64,000 bases of DNA from the NCBI GenBank assembly GCA_016903675.1, contig JADQBA010000010.1, positions 1 through 64,000 of the forward strand, given 5' to 3'. The stretch comes from Stigonema ocellatum SAG 48.90 = DSM 106950 (GTDB lineage: Bacteria; Cyanobacteriota; Cyanobacteriia; Cyanobacteriales; Nostocaceae). This document shows, piece by piece, positions 16,955 through 26,102 of this stretch. Made by a program: the position numbers and the translations under genes. Positions within the stretch are counted from its first letter, which is position 1; each line of letters begins with the position of its first letter. The notes under the pieces were generated by a model. The model was not told where the DNA came from. It worked only from the letters and a program-made list of their open reading frames with translations, and did not search any database.

Positions 16955-18104
16955 GTTGCGCATTGGTGAAGGTAGCGAAGAAGAACGGCACGCAACGTGG
17001 CTGGAAATCTTTTTTGACCTGATCTTTGTGGCGGCGATCTCGGAGCTAGGTCAAAATCTCAATCAGGACGTCTCACTATCAGGCTTCGTTAGCTTCCTGC
17101 TGCTGTTTGTGCCAGTCTGGTGGTCCTGGATCGGCGCTACGTTCTACGCCAACTTATTTGATACTGATGACCTAGGACACCGACTGCTGACGGCCTTACA
17201 AATGCTTGGAGTTGGGGCATTAGCAGTGAACGTACATGACGGCTTGGGTAAAAGTTCAGCTGGCTTCGCCCTCTCCTACACTGCTATTCGGGCCTTGCTC
17301 GTCATCGAGTTCCTACGCGCTGGACAGCATGTAGTTGCAGCGCGACCACTGACTGCCCGAGTTGCAAAAGGATCTGGAGTAGCGGCATTGCTCTGGCTGG
17401 TATCAGCATTTATGCCGATGCCACTGCGATTTGGTCTTTGGACTTTAGCACTAACAGTGGACTTTGGAACAGTGATGACAGCAGGAGAGTCTGTGCACGT
17501 GGAGCTAGCCCCCCACACTTCACACTTACCTGAACGATTCGGACTATTCACCATGATCGTGCTGGGCGATACAGTCTTAGCAGTGGTTGATGGTGTCGCA
17601 AAGCAGCAGTGGAATGTGTCGTCGGCGATCGCTGCCGTGTTTGGCATGAGTATCGCTTTTAGCCTGTGGTGGATCTATTTTGATAACCTCGGTGGCTCAG
17701 CAATCCAGGCTGCGCGTACGTGCCACCACATCAGAGCCTATCAGACTTGGGTCTACATGCATTTACCTCTGGTCATTGGTCTTGCTGCTACCGGAGTGGG
17801 GGTGGAACACGTCGTGTCAAGCGATCCGGGTGTGGCACTACCTTCTGCTGAGCGCTGGCTGATTTGCGCTGGTCTGTCGCTATGCTTGCTTTCCCTGGGG
17901 GTCATCTATCTTACTGGTCTGAGCATTAACGCTAAACTACGCTGCAAAGTCCGGGCGGTGTATCGCTTTGGGGCAGCAGCTGTTGTTTTGATCCTCGCTG
18001 TAGCTGGTGCAGGTCTATCACCTGTTGAGCTGATTGGGCTTATAGCTGCGGTCTGCGCTGTTCAAATTATCCTTGATCTGCGTCAAGCTTTTGCTTCTTT
18101 TTAA
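16929..18104 (+). CDS. Low temperature requirement protein A (LtrA) family membrane protein
   Basis: 391 residues from the ATG at 16929; a GTG at 16920 is an alternative. The N-terminal signature RHATWLEIFFDLIFVAAISE defines the LtrA family, and about ten hydrophobic segments follow, as expected for this multi-spanning inner-membrane family. The biochemical role of the family is not established; the founding member in Listeria was linked to growth in the cold. The start overlaps the end of the kinase gene by 26 bp, so the two are translationally coupled and the protein is probably part of, or controlled by, the same signalling unit. A 755-bp gap with box B follows. Confidence 0.85.
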   Translation: MKRWLKSPELRIGEGSEEERHATWLEIFFDLIFVAAISELGQNLNQDVSLSGFVSFLLLFVPVWWSWIGATFYANLFDTDDLGHRLLTALQMLGVGALAVNVHDGLGKSSAGFALSYTAIRALLVIEFLRAGQHVVAARPLTARVAKGSGVAALLWLVSAFMPMPLRFGLWTLALTVDFGTVMTAGESVHVELAPHTSHLPERFGLFTMIVLGDTVLAVVDGVAKQQWNVSSAIAAVFGMSIAFSLWWIYFDNLGGSAIQAARTCHHIRAYQTWVYMHLPLVIGLAATGVGVEHVVSSDPGVALPSAERWLICAGLSLCLLSLGVIYLTGLSINAKLRCKVRAVYRFGAAAVVLILAVAGAGLSPVELIGLIAAVCAVQIILDLRQAFASF

Positions 18105-18211
18105 CAAATGCCATCGCTATTTTAATAGTTATTAGTCATCTCAAATCTTTGATTTGGTGAGGGCTTGAACCCAAATTGGGCAAGACAAAACGCAGAGTTC
18201 AGAAATTATAT

Positions 18212-18306
18212 TAGACATAGGCGTGAAAATAAACTATGCATTACTGGCAACCTTTGTAGAAACCGTAAAGTTACGGTTTCTACATTCTTTTTCACCACTA
18301 TGTCTA
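18212..18306. mobile_element. MITE, TAGACAT family, copy 1
   Basis: 95 bp. The ends TAGACATAGGCGTGAAAA and TTTTTCACCACTATGTCTA are inverted repeats beginning and ending with TA, consistent with TA target duplication. The centre is the hairpin GTAGAAACCGTAA / TTACGGTTTCTAC. Related copies are at 52007-52100 and 52730-52818. The rest of the 18105-18859 gap contains only box B. Confidence 0.75.
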
Positions 18307-18528
18307 TTTCCTTCTTCCCTTCTGCCCAGAGCCGCCCGAAGGGCTGGTCAAATGTTTTTGTTATAAATATTACTTTAATTCCCTACTGGAAATGATTGGC
18401 CCTGTAGGTAGTGCTTCTATCCACAATCTGTTGACAGATTTTTGTGCTTACGTTTTTATCCAAAAAAATCAAATAAGTGTTGCTGAGCAGCGCACCTTTT
18501 TCGTCTAAACTCCAGAAAAAAGTACAAT

Positions 18529-18568
18529 CGAAAGAATGCAAACTTGCTGCGAAATTTCAACCCTTATA
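18529..18568 (+). promoter_or_regulatory. CGAAA-box B
   Basis: Plus strand CGAAAGAATGCAAACTTG, CTG, CGAAATTTCAACCCTTA. Two direct repeats 21 bp apart, ~290 bp upstream of the first GMC oxidoreductase gene and oriented toward it. Confidence 0.75.
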
Positions 18569-18859
18569 GTCGTATTGTATGTTTGATAAATTTTTTAATG
18601 TTGAGATTCATAAAAACATTACCTCAATTTTACACAATCCAACTAAGAGTCAACTTACTCGCGTTCAGTTTCTGATTATGAAAATATGAATAAATCTACG
18701 AAATGCCAAAAAAAAGTTTGTTTGTAATGATTAGCAAGAGTATTTATTACCCTAATTGCCTTGGAGAATCATCGGCGCAAACTACTCGCTTCGTATATGG
18801 GAAAACCAGGTCTAGTTAATTAACTTTTGTACCATATTTAATCATCATGTGGGGAACTT

Positions 18860-20443
18860 ATGCTACATAAATCCTATAGTCGTCGTCGCTTTCTTCAAAC
18901 TGCCACCCTATTCAGTGCTGGTGTAGCAGCTTCAGTACTTAATCCTCTTCGTACTAGTGCTACTTACAGTGATAACTATTCAGAAGCTGTTGTTATCGGT
19001 AGTGGCTATGGTGGAGCTATTGCTGCGCTACGTTTGGGATTAGCTGGTATCCAAACAGTAGTACTAGAACGCGGTCGTCGTTGGGAAATTCCATCTGAGA
19101 AAAACCAAGATGTTTTTGCTACTTACCGTAAGCCCGATGGTCGAGCCGCTTGGCTTAGTTCAACAACTTTATTCGGAGATTCTGTAGATTTATATACAGG
19201 AGTTTTAGAAACTTTACAAGAAGATGGGGTTACTCCTTTGCTTGGTGCTGGGGTTGGAGGCGGGTCACTAGTTAACAATGCTGGTGTTGTACAACCCAGA
19301 AGTCGTGAAATATTTTATCGGGTTTTCCCTAGGTCAATCGACTATGATGAGTTGGTTGAGGTTTACTTTGCTCGTGTTAGTCAAATATTGGACCCAAGCC
19401 CAATTCCAGCGGACATTTTAGCTACTAAATACTATGATAAGACGCGGTTATTTAAGGAGCAGGCAACTAAAGCAGGGTTTTCAAATTATTTGATAAACTT
19501 GGCTGTTGATTGGGGTGTAGTTCGTGATGAAATAGCTGGAAAAAGAGTAGCTTCTACTATTGCTGGAGAAATATGGTATGGCTGTAATAGTGGAGCTAAG
19601 AAAAGCTTAGACCGCAACTACATACCTCGAGCGGAAGACACTAGATATGTAGATATTCTGCCTCTGCATGTAGTAACGACAATCTCTAAAGTACCTCAAG
19701 AAAATCTTTACCGAGTTTCATACAATCGGATCAATACATCAGGAGAAGTTCTTGAGACAAAAACTATTACCTGTCGCTATTTGTTTTTAGCTGCCGGTTC
19801 CGTGGGCACTTCTAAACTTTTGGTTAAGGCTAAAGCAAAAGGCGGATTACCTAAGTTAAGCAATGATGTTGGTAAATACTGGGGAACTAACGGAGATACC
19901 GTTGGTACTCGTACAAATTTACCACCCGTAAGTGGTCTTGGGGGATTTGCTGGTGCCATTCTTGAACACTTCGATAATCCTATAAGCCCGCTGATCCTGA
20001 TGGATTATCCAGAATACCATGCTCCTGAAGGAACGCAAGTGTGTCTTGGTATGGGTATACCACAGGCAAATGGAACCTTCACCTATGATGCAGGGAAGGA
20101 TTCTGTCACATTAAACTGGCCTTCATACCTTGACAATAATCGCGCCCACATAGATGCCACAAGGCTGACATATAGCATCCTTGACAACAGCAATGCTATC
20201 AATGACACACAACCTACGACGGATTTTGTTTACCAGAATGTTGCCCATCCCTGTGGAGGAGCTGGTATGGGCAAAGTGTGCGATCAATATGGACGCGTAT
20301 TTGGTTATAAAGGGCTTTATGTCGTCGATGGTGCGATTATACCTGGTGGCAGCACGGGATGTGCAAATCCTTTCTTAACCATTGCAGGTTTAGCAGAACG
20401 CGCTATGGACAAAATCGTCCCAGAAATTAAATCACAAAGTTGA
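18860..20443 (+). CDS. Tat-exported GMC oxidoreductase, cholesterol-oxidase-like (1)
   Basis: 527 residues. The N-terminus has a twin-arginine signal (YSRRRFLQTATLF, then a hydrophobic stretch to ~residue 35), so the folded flavoprotein is exported to the periplasm. The FAD-binding GSGYGGAIAALRLG motif follows at ~47, then ERGRRWEIP, GAGVGGGSLVNNAG and, near the C-terminus, the GMC catalytic His (AHPCGG) and Asn (GCANPFLTI). The sequence layout follows Streptomyces-type class I cholesterol oxidase closely. The catalytic Glu used there for steroid isomerisation is not conserved (that segment reads ILMDYPEY), so a steroid substrate should not be assumed. It is a close paralogue of the next gene. 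Confidence 0.88.
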   Translation: MLHKSYSRRRFLQTATLFSAGVAASVLNPLRTSATYSDNYSEAVVIGSGYGGAIAALRLGLAGIQTVVLERGRRWEIPSEKNQDVFATYRKPDGRAAWLSSTTLFGDSVDLYTGVLETLQEDGVTPLLGAGVGGGSLVNNAGVVQPRSREIFYRVFPRSIDYDELVEVYFARVSQILDPSPIPADILATKYYDKTRLFKEQATKAGFSNYLINLAVDWGVVRDEIAGKRVASTIAGEIWYGCNSGAKKSLDRNYIPRAEDTRYVDILPLHVVTTISKVPQENLYRVSYNRINTSGEVLETKTITCRYLFLAAGSVGTSKLLVKAKAKGGLPKLSNDVGKYWGTNGDTVGTRTNLPPVSGLGGFAGAILEHFDNPISPLILMDYPEYHAPEGTQVCLGMGIPQANGTFTYDAGKDSVTLNWPSYLDNNRAHIDATRLTYSILDNSNAINDTQPTTDFVYQNVAHPCGGAGMGKVCDQYGRVFGYKGLYVVDGAIIPGGSTGCANPFLTIAGLAERAMDKIVPEIKSQS

Positions 20444-20654
20444 GGTTGGTAGTTACTTCACTTTTATACTCCGCCAGTAGAAACAGAGCATACAAGTGTT
20501 CACTCTCGTCTATCAAATAGTTCATTACGCCGTTGCCACAAGAAGGTAAACAACTTAGCAGGTTTAAACAGTAACCTTTATTTGTGGCGACCTACTTACA
20601 GCTTTTCAAATAATTTCAAACAACTCACTAAATAATTCATGGTGTGGAGAATTT

Positions 20655-22274
20655 ATGCGTCATATGTCTTATGGTCGTCGTCGCTTTCTTCAAACTGCCA
20701 CCCTATTCGGTGCTGGTGTAGCAGCTTCAGTACTTAACCCTCTTCGTACTAGGGCTACGAATACTCAGAATGAGTCTGTAGATGCTCTGATAATTGGTAG
20801 TGGCTTTGGTGGGGCTGTTGCAGCTTTGCGTTTGGCACAAGCTGGTATTCATACAGTAGTACTAGAACGCGGTCGTCGTTGGGATATTCAACCTGACGGA
20901 AATACTTTTGCTACTTTCCGTAAACCTGATGGTCGAGCCGCTTGGCTGAGTTCAACAACTGCATTTGGGGATGCTGTAGATGTCTATACAGGAATTTTTG
21001 AGAGGTTAGATGAAGATGGAATCACTGTTTTAGCAGGTGCTGGTGTTGGAGGCGGTTCTTTAGTTTATAACGCTATTACTTACCAACCCACTCGAGACTT
21101 ATTTTATAGGGTTTTTCCTTCTTCCGTCAGCTACGAAGAAATGGATCAAGTTTACTATCCTCGTGTTCGCTCAATGTTGGGAGCAACACCAATTCCACAA
21201 GACATTCTATCAACTAAGTATTATGATACAGTACGTTTGTTGCTCGACAACGGAACTAAAGCAGGCTTACCCACTCGGTTACTAGACTTAGCTGTAGATT
21301 GGGATATAGTCCGTCAAGAACTCAACGGACAAAAGGTTGCTTCTACTATTCTTGCTGAAGTTTGGTTTGGGATCAATAGTGGATCTAAAAATAGCGTAGA
21401 TCACAATTACTTACCTCAAGCAGAACGAACTGGATTTGTAGAGGTTCTCCCTCTACATGTAGTAACGGAAATCAGCGAATTAGGGAGAGATGGTTACCAG
21501 GTTTCATCTAATGAGATCAATGAAACAGGAGAAATTATTCAATCAAAAACTTTTACTTGTCGCTATTTGTTTTTAGCAGCTGGTTCCATAGGCACTACTA
21601 AACTTTTGGTTAAAGCTAAAGCAAAAGGCACATTACCCAGATTGAGCCCTAGTGTTGGCAAATATTGGGGCAATAATGGAGATATGGTTGCTCAGCGTTC
21701 AAATTTACCAAATGGCGTAATTGATCTAGGGGGACCTTCAGGTGCGGTTGTTGAAAACTTCAGTAACACTCAAAATCCGATTTCTCTAATGAATCTTCAA
21801 GATTGGACTGATGGTTCAGGACAGCAGCGGTGTCTGACATTGGGTTTGCCAAGACCAAAAGGATTCTTCACCTACGATCAGTCTACAGATGCTGTCACAC
21901 TACACTGGCCTACAGCAGAAAATCAAAATAACCTGTTAGCGGCACAGAATACTTACAACATCCTTGACAGCAAAATTGCCACCTCTACCACAACACCCAA
22001 GACCGGAGTTGATGCGGGTATCTGTTCCCATCCCTTAGGAGGAGCTGTGATCGAGAAAGTCTGCGATCAATATGGTCGGGTATTTGGTTATGAAGGACTC
22101 TATGTCGTTGATGGTGCTTTTATCCCTGGCTCTACAGGATGTACAAATCCTTCATTCACCATTGCAGCTCTCGCAGAACGCAGTATGGCAAAAATCATCG
22201 CAGACGATATTAACTATGGCAAAAATCATCGCGGAGAATATCGCTATGATTTCTCCAAAGGGGCTAAAAGATAG
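20655..22274 (+). CDS. Tat-exported GMC oxidoreductase, cholesterol-oxidase-like (2)
   Basis: 539 residues, paralogue of the preceding gene. The first ~30 codons are nearly identical in both (YGRRRFLQTATLFGAGVAAS), which indicates tandem duplication or gene conversion of the signal region. FAD motif GSGFGGAVAALRLA, GAGVGGGSLVYNA, catalytic His in SHPLGG and Asn in GCTNPSFTI are present. The position of the cholesterol-oxidase Glu reads SLMNLQDW, so that residue is lost here too. The C-terminal tail is ~15 residues longer (NYGKNHRGEYRYDFSKGAKR). The 211-bp gap before it contains a solo end of the TAAGTAG mini-element family near 20590. It probably shares a periplasmic substrate class with GMC1 and the downstream porin. 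Confidence 0.88.
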   Translation: MRHMSYGRRRFLQTATLFGAGVAASVLNPLRTRATNTQNESVDALIIGSGFGGAVAALRLAQAGIHTVVLERGRRWDIQPDGNTFATFRKPDGRAAWLSSTTAFGDAVDVYTGIFERLDEDGITVLAGAGVGGGSLVYNAITYQPTRDLFYRVFPSSVSYEEMDQVYYPRVRSMLGATPIPQDILSTKYYDTVRLLLDNGTKAGLPTRLLDLAVDWDIVRQELNGQKVASTILAEVWFGINSGSKNSVDHNYLPQAERTGFVEVLPLHVVTEISELGRDGYQVSSNEINETGEIIQSKTFTCRYLFLAAGSIGTTKLLVKAKAKGTLPRLSPSVGKYWGNNGDMVAQRSNLPNGVIDLGGPSGAVVENFSNTQNPISLMNLQDWTDGSGQQRCLTLGLPRPKGFFTYDQSTDAVTLHWPTAENQNNLLAAQNTYNILDSKIATSTTTPKTGVDAGICSHPLGGAVIEKVCDQYGRVFGYEGLYVVDGAFIPGSTGCTNPSFTIAALAERSMAKIIADDINYGKNHRGEYRYDFSKGAKR

Positions 22275-22613
22275 GAAGGAGACTTGATAAGTAGTCATTT
22301 TCTTTGCTATGCTGACCAAAGCTAAGTTAAAATGGCGAAAAACAAGCTAACCAAGATAAACATCAGTATTTTCTCAATAAATTCGTAGGAGCGGCTAGCT
22401 CTGAAGTGACGCCCGTAGACCAGAAGATGCCGTCATCCTTGGTAGAAGCGGGAAGTAGATTCCCTAGATGTCATGGACAACTCTGAGGGAGTTCTATGTA
22501 GCAGCTAGGGAAAAGAGGAAAAATCTAGCCCTGTTAGGTAGCTTGAAATCCCTACCTAAAGAAGAGGCGTCTATTCTTGTCGATTGCAAGCAAACACGTC
22601 TAATCTACAAGCA
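22275..22613. other. Intergenic region, possible decayed insertion-sequence remnant
   Basis: About 340 bp without an intact gene. A short plus-strand frame ending near 22487 reads SSEVTPVDQKMPSSLVEAGS and stops. It is loosely reminiscent of the extreme C-terminus of IS200/IS605-type OrfB proteins, but too short to identify. No inverted repeat of note. Confidence 0.3.
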
Positions 22614-24344
22614 ATGAGAATGATTTATTTGTCTTTTGCTAAGGGTGTGAGTATCCTTTGTCTAATGTTACAGAGTGCTTCTGTACTAGCTGAAACACGA
22701 CAACCTGCTGCCGTGACTCCAGAGCCAGTTGTGACTACTGAGACGATGTCTGCTAAAAGCTATACTTTTCCTGAGGCTCAAGCCAGCAACCTCAAAGTAC
22801 TCGAACCTTCTCCAGCGACCTCTCCCCTGATAACCCAGACTCCAACCAAAGTCGTTCCTCAAGACCAGACTGCCCCGACAAATACGTTTGAAAGTCAAGT
22901 TACCTCAGTGAACCAGCTTTCAGATGTGCAGCCTACTGATTGGGCGTTCCTCGCTCTCCAGTCTTTGATTAAGCGCTATGGTGTAATTGCAGGCTACCCC
23001 AATCGCGCTTACCGGGGCAACCGGGCTATGACTCGTTATGAGTTTGCTGCCGGAATAAATGCAGCGCTTGAGCGAGTGAATGAGCTAATCGCATCTGGAC
23101 TTAAGACACAGGTATCCCGCGAAGACTTGTTAACGTTGCAACAACTCCAGGAAGAGTTTGCGGCAGAATTGACAACTTTGCGAGGTCGGGTAGACAGTTT
23201 AGAAGTTCGTACGGCAAAGCTAGAAGCCAATCAGTTCTCCACCACTACCAAGCTTTCAGGTTTATTAGTCACTGCCGTAAGTGCAGGAAGCTTCAGTGGT
23301 CGTCGCATTATTGATCCTACAGGTGCAAAAATTGCTGATAAAGCTCCCAGTACCACTTTCGTCTATCGAGCTTCCCTAAATCTGAGTACCAGCTTTACGG
23401 GAACAGATCTGCTGCTAACCCGCTTGGAGCAAGGTGACGGTGGACCTTACAATAACGCCCCCGGAAACCTAGAGCCTAACTTTGGAAGCGTCCTAGATTA
23501 CTCTTATCGCTCAGCCGGGGAGCAGCCTCTGCTCACTAGGCTGTACTACACCTTTACACCGTTTAAGGACTTCGCCGTAACCGTTGGCCCAACGATTACG
23601 GCCCCAGACTTCGTTGACAGGAATAGCTACTCCGGCGACAGCTATTTAAACTTCTCGACTCTGGCATTCAACAATAACTATATCGCCTTCCCTGTCTTGA
23701 ACTTGGGAGCCGGGGGGCTCATCGAGTGGCGACCGTGGTCGGGGCCATTGAAGGTGCGGGCAATTTATGTAGCTGGGGAAGGGGCAAATCCTATCCCCAA
23801 TAAGCAGAGTTCTCGTGCTAGTGTATCCCCTCTCGTTGACCTGCTATATCCTAAAGGGGATGGGAAAAATGGCTTGTTTGGAAATCCTAATCAGACCAAC
23901 GTTGAGCTGGAGTATACACCTTCTAAAACCTTCGCTCTACGCCTTCTGTACAGTGGCGGCAATGTATTTGGCGGTCGATTTGATGTCTTCGGGGTAAACG
24001 CTGAACTAGCGCTCTCGAAACATCTAGCTTTCTTTGGCCGTTACGGCTATGGCAGCTACAGTAACACCAATTTCGGTAACATTAAACCCAACTACTGGAT
24101 GGCTGGGGTTGAGTTCCGAGATTTGTTCAAGCCAGGTGCTTTAGCCGGGATCGCCGCAGGTCAGCCGTTTATTGAGAGTGCAGTGGGTAACGCTACACAG
24201 ACGAACTTTGAAGGGTACTACAATTTACCACTTAACGACCACATTCGGCTCTCACCTGTCATACAGATCATCACTAATCCTGCCAATCAGGAAAGCAACG
24301 GCACAATTTATACAGGCACTCTACGGACAAGCATAACCTTCTAA
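22614..24344 (+). CDS. SLH-domain OprB-family outer-membrane porin
   Basis: 576 residues from the ATG at 22614; a TTG at 22584 is possible but weaker. The signal peptide covers ~residues 1-26 (...SASVLA). A Pro/Thr-rich linker, one S-layer-homology domain at ~100-165 (LSDVQPTDWAFLALQSLIKR, then GYPNRAYRGNRAMTRYEF) and a short coiled coil (~180-215) follow, then a beta-barrel to the C-terminal Phe (RTSITF), which is typical for outer-membrane proteins. In cyanobacteria the SLH domain anchors such porins to peptidoglycan-linked glycan. Family members are linked to passage of sugars, inorganic ions or small solutes. Following two exported oxidases, it may admit or release their substrate or product. 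Confidence 0.9.
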   Translation: MRMIYLSFAKGVSILCLMLQSASVLAETRQPAAVTPEPVVTTETMSAKSYTFPEAQASNLKVLEPSPATSPLITQTPTKVVPQDQTAPTNTFESQVTSVNQLSDVQPTDWAFLALQSLIKRYGVIAGYPNRAYRGNRAMTRYEFAAGINAALERVNELIASGLKTQVSREDLLTLQQLQEEFAAELTTLRGRVDSLEVRTAKLEANQFSTTTKLSGLLVTAVSAGSFSGRRIIDPTGAKIADKAPSTTFVYRASLNLSTSFTGTDLLLTRLEQGDGGPYNNAPGNLEPNFGSVLDYSYRSAGEQPLLTRLYYTFTPFKDFAVTVGPTITAPDFVDRNSYSGDSYLNFSTLAFNNNYIAFPVLNLGAGGLIEWRPWSGPLKVRAIYVAGEGANPIPNKQSSRASVSPLVDLLYPKGDGKNGLFGNPNQTNVELEYTPSKTFALRLLYSGGNVFGGRFDVFGVNAELALSKHLAFFGRYGYGSYSNTNFGNIKPNYWMAGVEFRDLFKPGALAGIAAGQPFIESAVGNATQTNFEGYYNLPLNDHIRLSPVIQIITNPANQESNGTIYTGTLRTSITF

Positions 24345-24595
24345 AACAATCAGTAAAGTGCGCGAAAGGCTCTGTTATGACATTGTAACCGCTCTTTGCA
24401 AGGATTATTAGCATCTACCAGAGAACGTAGAGGCATTTATACTATGCACGGGCAGAACCTAAGGCTTTGGCTGCGAATAGCTAACGTCATACTGGCTAAT
24501 GGAAGACGGCTGTTGAACAATTAGCAGTTAGCAACCGCCTAGAGTATATTGATGTGTTTTTTAATTAGACTACCACAAACAGCGGTTTTTCTGTT

Positions 24596-25621
24596 ATGCG
24601 GAACTTTTCTTTGTTCATTTTTATCTGTACACAACTCTTACTGCTGGTTTCCTGTAATCAAACCTCGCGGAACGGCACATCTACCTCTTCTGTACAGACG
24701 TCGCGGCTTGCCGATAAGGCTGTAGCTGCTACCTTGTCTGAGGAAGCACTGCTGCCGCCAGCGTATATGGTTTCACCGACACAGGTTCTGCAAAGCGATA
24801 AATACAGCGAAGGAGTTGTCATAGACCGTCAGGGCAACCTATACTTCTCCCAAACCAAAGGTGGGACAATCACCGTTTTACCTGCCAACGGCACCCGTCC
24901 TCGAATCTGGGCTAAAGTCCCAGGTGCCAACGGTCACAAGATCATGCCCGACGGCACCCATATTGTCGCTGCCAAAAACTCGGTTGTGCAACTAGATGCC
25001 AATGGCAAGAACCTGAAGGTGGTGGCAAAAGAATTTAACGGCAAGCCGTTGATCTATCCCAACGACGTCACCATCGATCCAAAAGGAGGTTTTTACTTCA
25101 CCGACTCTGGCAGCCCAGACTCCCAAGTTGCCAACGGCTCGGTCTACTACGTGGATTCAGCAGGGAAAATTAGCTCTATCGCTACCGGACTAGCCTTTGC
25201 CAATGGGCTTGTCCTTACCCCGGATCGCAAACAGCTCTTTGTTGACGAGAGCAGTAAAAACCGGGTCGTAGTCTACGACGTGCTGTCACCAGAAAAAGTC
25301 GGGCCACAGAAAGTGTTTGCTGATCTCCCTGTCAAACAAGGAGATCAAATCGCAAATAAGCCTGACGGGATGTGCCTAGACGCCATGGGGAATCTCTACG
25401 TGGCTCACTATGGCATGGGTCAAGTGGAGGTTCTCAACCCTGACGGCAATCTGATCCGTCGGTACTCCACTGGCAACCTCACCAACAGCAACCTCGTCTT
25501 TGGCGGACCGAACCTCGACCACCTCTTCGTGACCGGCGGCATAAAAACAGAAGACGGGAATGGAAGTATCCAGCGCCTAGACCTTGGCGTCCGTGGATTG
25601 GACATCCGTCCCAGTAGATAA
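24596..25621 (+). CDS. SMP-30/gluconolactonase-like lipoprotein
   Basis: 341 residues. A lipoprotein signal with lipobox LLVSC (Cys ~residue 20) anchors it outside the cytoplasm. The rest is a six-bladed beta-propeller of the SMP-30/gluconolactonase/LRE type: DKYSEGVVIDRQGNLYFSQT, YPNDVTIDPKGGFYFTDSG, FANGLVLTPDRKQLFV and KPDGMCLDAMGNLYVAHYG give the repeated N/D metal-ligand positions of Ca-dependent lactonases. It probably hydrolyses a lactone, such as one produced by a periplasmic sugar or polyol oxidase; the exported GMC enzymes upstream are candidates to make it. An intrinsic hairpin follows at once. The ATG at 24596 is the only sensible start. Confidence 0.87.
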   Translation: MRNFSLFIFICTQLLLLVSCNQTSRNGTSTSSVQTSRLADKAVAATLSEEALLPPAYMVSPTQVLQSDKYSEGVVIDRQGNLYFSQTKGGTITVLPANGTRPRIWAKVPGANGHKIMPDGTHIVAAKNSVVQLDANGKNLKVVAKEFNGKPLIYPNDVTIDPKGGFYFTDSGSPDSQVANGSVYYVDSAGKISSIATGLAFANGLVLTPDRKQLFVDESSKNRVVVYDVLSPEKVGPQKVFADLPVKQGDQIANKPDGMCLDAMGNLYVAHYGMGQVEVLNPDGNLIRRYSTGNLTNSNLVFGGPNLDHLFVTGGIKTEDGNGSIQRLDLGVRGLDIRPSR

Positions 25622-25628
25622 AAAGCAT

Positions 25629-25652
25629 GAATAAGAAACACTTTTCTTATTC
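25629..25652 (+). terminator. Stem-loop after SMP-30 gene
   Basis: GAATAAGAAA (25629-25638), 4-nt loop, TTTCTTATTC (25643-25652): a perfect 10-bp stem 8 bp after the stop codon. It closes the GMC-porin-SMP30 series. Confidence 0.65.
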
Positions 25653-25673
25653 AAACTTGTTTATAGGACAATA

Positions 25674-25759
25674 CGGTTCAGTTAAGGAGAATCGTAGGTT
25701 GGGTTTCGTTCCTCAACCCAACCTATGCAGAATAAAGGTTTTTGGTGCTAACTGAATCG
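25674..25759. mobile_element. MITE with CGGTTCAGTTA ends flanked by TA
   Basis: 86 bp flanked by TA on both sides. The ends CGGTTCAGTTAAG and GCTAACTGAATCG are inverted repeats, and the inner hairpin TAGGTTGGGTTT ... AACCCAACCTA is near perfect. The short open frame starting at its right end (25761-25946) has no recognisable feature. The rest of the gap to 26102 is featureless. A fragment resembling its left end occurs near 34118 (TATGGTTCAGTTAAGA). Confidence 0.7.
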
Positions 25760-26102
25760 TATGAAAGCAAATGTTTACAGTGCCCGGTACTTAGCTGCTA
25801 AGGCAGAAAAGCAGGGTCATTTCTTACCTAATTCGCCCTCGAAAGCTCCCGCCATAATCTCTGATTTGGCTTCCTTGTTCTCTACTTTACTGGCAAGTCA
25901 GCTTTCCTTATCGCCTCGGCAATTTGCTCGCTTTGAGATCGCTTGACTCGCGGATCGTTAGAAATTCATCCCCTTAAGGGTTGTAATTGTCCCTAATATA
26001 GGTTACATAGATACCACTATCAGCTTGCAACCTATAATAGGAAAACCTTAACCTTCCTGTACCCGCTGGTTGTGACCATAGCCTGATGGAGGAAAACCTC
26101 AC

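Noticed and set aside
18860..22274. Genuine cholesterol oxidases
   Set aside because: Overall similarity is strong, but the Glu used for isomerisation is not conserved in either copy and sterols are not expected in cyanobacteria.
25761..25946. 61-codon plus-strand frame
   Set aside because: It starts inside the end of a mini-element and shows no feature of a real gene.
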